In this document: one piece after another, positions 5,999 to 7,010 of the stretch
How positions within the stretch are numbered: position 1 is the first letter of the stretch
Layout of the letters: each line of letters starts with the position of its first letter
Source: Chthonomonadaceae bacterium
GTDB lineage: Bacteria; Armatimonadota; Chthonomonadetes; Chthonomonadales; Chthonomonadaceae
Reading direction: 5' to 3'
Assembly (NCBI GenBank): GCA_025355115.1
Contig: JANXLO010000236.1
Span: 1-7,010 of the forward strand
Length of the DNA stretch: 7,010 nt
Made by a program: the position numbers and the translations under genes
The notes under the pieces: model-generated
Database searches by the model: none
What the model saw: the letters and a program-made list of their open reading frames with translations, nothing else
Told to the model about the DNA's origin: nothing

Positions 5999-6012
5999 TG
6001 TAACGCTTTACA
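5999..6012. promoter_or_regulatory. Inverted repeat TGTAA-N4-TTACA, candidate enhancer site
   Basis: Perfect 5-bp arms (5999-6003 and 6008-6012) are centred about 96 bp upstream of the predicted sigma-54 start, at a typical distance for an NtrC-family activator dimer. The centres of this repeat and the previous one are 31 bp apart, about three helical turns. Confidence 0.38.
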
Positions 6013-6074
6013 GCCCGTTCTCAGCCAATAGAAGAACGCCATTTAGCAAAAATATCGAATGAAAGGTCATGGAG

Positions 6075-6091
6075 TTGGCACAAGAATTGCA
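6075..6091 (+). promoter_or_regulatory. Sigma-54 (RpoN) -24/-12 promoter of the PEP-CTERM gene
   Basis: TTGGCACAAGAATTGCA has the invariant GG (6077-6078) and GC (6089-6090) separated by exactly 10 bp. The rest of the TTGGCAC and TTGCA elements also fits the consensus. Transcription would start near 6102, giving a leader of ~120 nt before the ATG at 6223. Sigma-54 promoters need an ATP-driven activator; for PEP-CTERM genes the known one is PrsR with its kinase PrsK. Confidence 0.82.
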
Positions 6092-6099
6092 TTAGTAGA

Positions 6100-6154
6100 A
6101 GTACGTAGAGGAATCAGTTGAAATAGCATAAGGACGATTGCTTCTAAACGTACT
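6100..6154 (+). repeat. Long-range 7-bp inverted repeat in the leader
   Basis: AGTACGT (6100-6106) and ACGTACT (6148-6154) are complementary and enclose a 41-nt loop at the very start of the predicted transcript. This could be a weak leader stem. It matches no riboswitch I recognise and may be chance. Confidence 0.2.
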
Positions 6155-6222
6155 GTCCCTCGGCTAGTTCGTGATGTGTCGATTGACTTGGCGCCCAGGG
6201 TGAATTAGGAAGGAAGTAACAG

Positions 6223-6870
6223 ATGAACATTGCAAAATCCATGCGCTCCGGTCTTCTTTGCGCGGCGGTGGGGCTTCTCCCGCTGCTCTCATCGCAGGCC
6301 CATGCCCAGGTACTCCCAGCGACCACTCTGCTCGAAAGCAACGTGATGTATGTGTCTGTCCACGCCAGCTCAAACGGCGCCGATCTTAACAATATGAACG
6401 ATACGCTGTTCGCGGATGCATACATAGGCGATACTGACGTGCTGATTACAACGCCTGGATCAGGTACAAGTCGCAAATCAACCTCCAACTCCTCCAACTG
6501 GCTGGTAGGCGGTGCGCTCGGTGTAACTGCCGGCGTGGTCGGTCTCATGTCCGGCTCCAGTAGCGCTGGGTCGTCTGTGCTCCGCACACCGGCTGATCCT
6601 GTTGGTCTGCTGCCCTCGGGCCTGCTGAACAGCAGTGCACTAGCCCCCGGGGCCTCCCCCAGATCCAACAGTTTCCTGGCAAATGCCGCCACTACGGGTT
6701 CCGCGGTCAACTCCTTCTCCAGCCCAGGCGGCGCTCCGCCTTCGGGCTCGGGCGGGGGATTCGGAATCGCAGCGGTAACGCCGGAGCCGGGTGCGCTTGC
6801 GCTATTGGCCGGACTGGGCCTCACGATCTCCAGCTTTGGGGCACGCCGTAGACGCCGGAACGTGAAGTAA
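6223..6870 (+). CDS. PEP-CTERM sorting-domain protein, secreted
   Basis: The product is 215 aa. A Sec signal peptide spans residues 1-28 (basic MNIAKSMR, hydrophobic core, cleavage after AHA). The mature part is rich in Ser, Gly, Ala and Asn, which is typical of matrix or surface proteins with fast-diverging bodies. Residues 93-109 (NWLVGGALGVTAGVVGL) form an unexpected second hydrophobic stretch. The C-terminus has the full tripartite sorting signal: TPEPG (186-190), a hydrophobic segment (~191-205) and the basic cluster ARRRRR. Exosortase (EpsH family) recognises this signal and processes such proteins during export, usually in exopolysaccharide-producing bacteria. The start at 6223 is supported by AGGAAGGAAG (6207-6216), with 8 nt from its last AGGA to the ATG. 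The sigma-54 promoter at 6075 and the terminator at 6921 frame a single-gene unit. No enzymatic domain is visible in the body. Confidence 0.88.
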   Translation: MNIAKSMRSGLLCAAVGLLPLLSSQAHAQVLPATTLLESNVMYVSVHASSNGADLNNMNDTLFADAYIGDTDVLITTPGSGTSRKSTSNSSNWLVGGALGVTAGVVGLMSGSSSAGSSVLRTPADPVGLLPSGLLNSSALAPGASPRSNSFLANAATTGSAVNSFSSPGGAPPSGSGGGFGIAAVTPEPGALALLAGLGLTISSFGARRRRRNVK

Positions 6871-6920
6871 TCATACAGTCTCCAGGTGAGATGCCTAACG
6901 ATTGTGCCTTAAACGTCGTA

Positions 6921-6951
6921 AGAGGGCCTTCCGTCTCCACGGGAGGCCTCT
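6921..6951 (+). terminator. Hairpin terminator after the PEP-CTERM gene
   Basis: The arms 6921-6934 and 6939-6951 pair over 13 positions (AGAGG, one bulged G, CCT, a T-G wobble, then CCGT) around a CTCC loop. It starts 50 nt after the stop codon. The following tail (CCTTGAA) is poor in U, so efficiency is uncertain. Confidence 0.6.
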
Positions 6952-7010
6952 CCTTGAAGTAGAACTCAAATGCCTGGCCGGAATTCAGAAAATCTGGCCT
7001 TGACAGTCTG

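Larger units (their letters stand above)
5749..6222. other. AT-richer intergenic region upstream of the PEP-CTERM gene
   Basis: This 474-bp gap lies between the broken 5' end of prkA and the ATG at 6223. It has no credible gene; the open frame at 5588-6031 on the plus strand is a shadow of prkA running into it. I see no PrkA N-terminal sequence and no clear IS end at the breakpoint, only a short direct repeat CTATAC at 5749-5754 and 5762-5767. The right half holds the sigma-54 promoter and three inverted repeats listed separately. Confidence 0.6.

Noticed and set aside
5588..6031. 147-codon plus-strand open frame spanning the prkA end and the intergenic region
   Set aside because: Half is antisense to conserved PrkA codons, with no ribosome site and no recognisable domain.
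6144..6824. 226-codon minus-strand open frame
   Set aside because: Antisense to the PEP-CTERM gene, whose signal peptide and sorting signal are unambiguous; the Pro/Ala/Ser-rich translation reflects base composition.
7000..7005. TTGACA near the right edge as a -35 box
   Set aside because: The matching -10 box would lie outside the window, so it cannot be tested here.

Overview
The window is about 57-60% G+C bacterial DNA. It carries an ECF sigma/anti-sigma pair, a PhyH-family dioxygenase, a PEP-CTERM protein and PrkA/SpoVR remnants. This mix fits a Gram-negative soil or environmental bacterium; Acidobacteriota is my best guess, but no rRNA or other phylogenetic marker is present. I see no tRNA, rRNA, CRISPR array, intact insertion sequence or phage gene.

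Left third (1-2750). On the minus strand an ECF sigma factor gene (start at 1734) overlaps, by ATGA, a zinc-binding membrane anti-sigma factor gene with a long extracytoplasmic tail. Divergent from it, on the plus strand at 2157-2672, is a small membrane-anchored protein with an NTF2-like look. The roughly 420 bp between them contains two hairpins that share one arm and cannot form together. The plus-strand gene ends at a GC-rich hairpin that also faces the converging minus-strand genes.

Middle (2762-5748, minus strand). Reading 5' to 3', there is a wreck of a prkA-yeaH-spoVR type operon, then a small uncharacterised gene, then a PhyH-family Fe(II)/2-oxoglutarate dioxygenase gene coupled to it by an ATGA overlap. 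The wreck is the most striking part of the window. prkA has lost its 5' third, including the P-loop. It contains one in-frame amber codon (5119-5121). Downstream it runs in frame into the C-terminal half of SpoVR, with the end of prkA, all of yeaH and the first ~215 codons of spoVR missing. From 5748 to 3943 there is one reading frame interrupted only by that amber codon.

Right (5749-7010). A 474-bp AT-richer intergenic region carries a near-ideal sigma-54 -24/-12 promoter, with three short inverted repeats 80-190 bp upstream of it (one matches the CRP consensus half-sites exactly). It drives a secreted PEP-CTERM protein gene (6223-6870), followed by a strong terminator-like hairpin. Sigma-54 control of PEP-CTERM genes through PrsK/PrsR is known from exopolysaccharide and floc-forming bacteria, so this looks like a matrix or surface protein under enhancer control. 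Its exosortase is not in the window.
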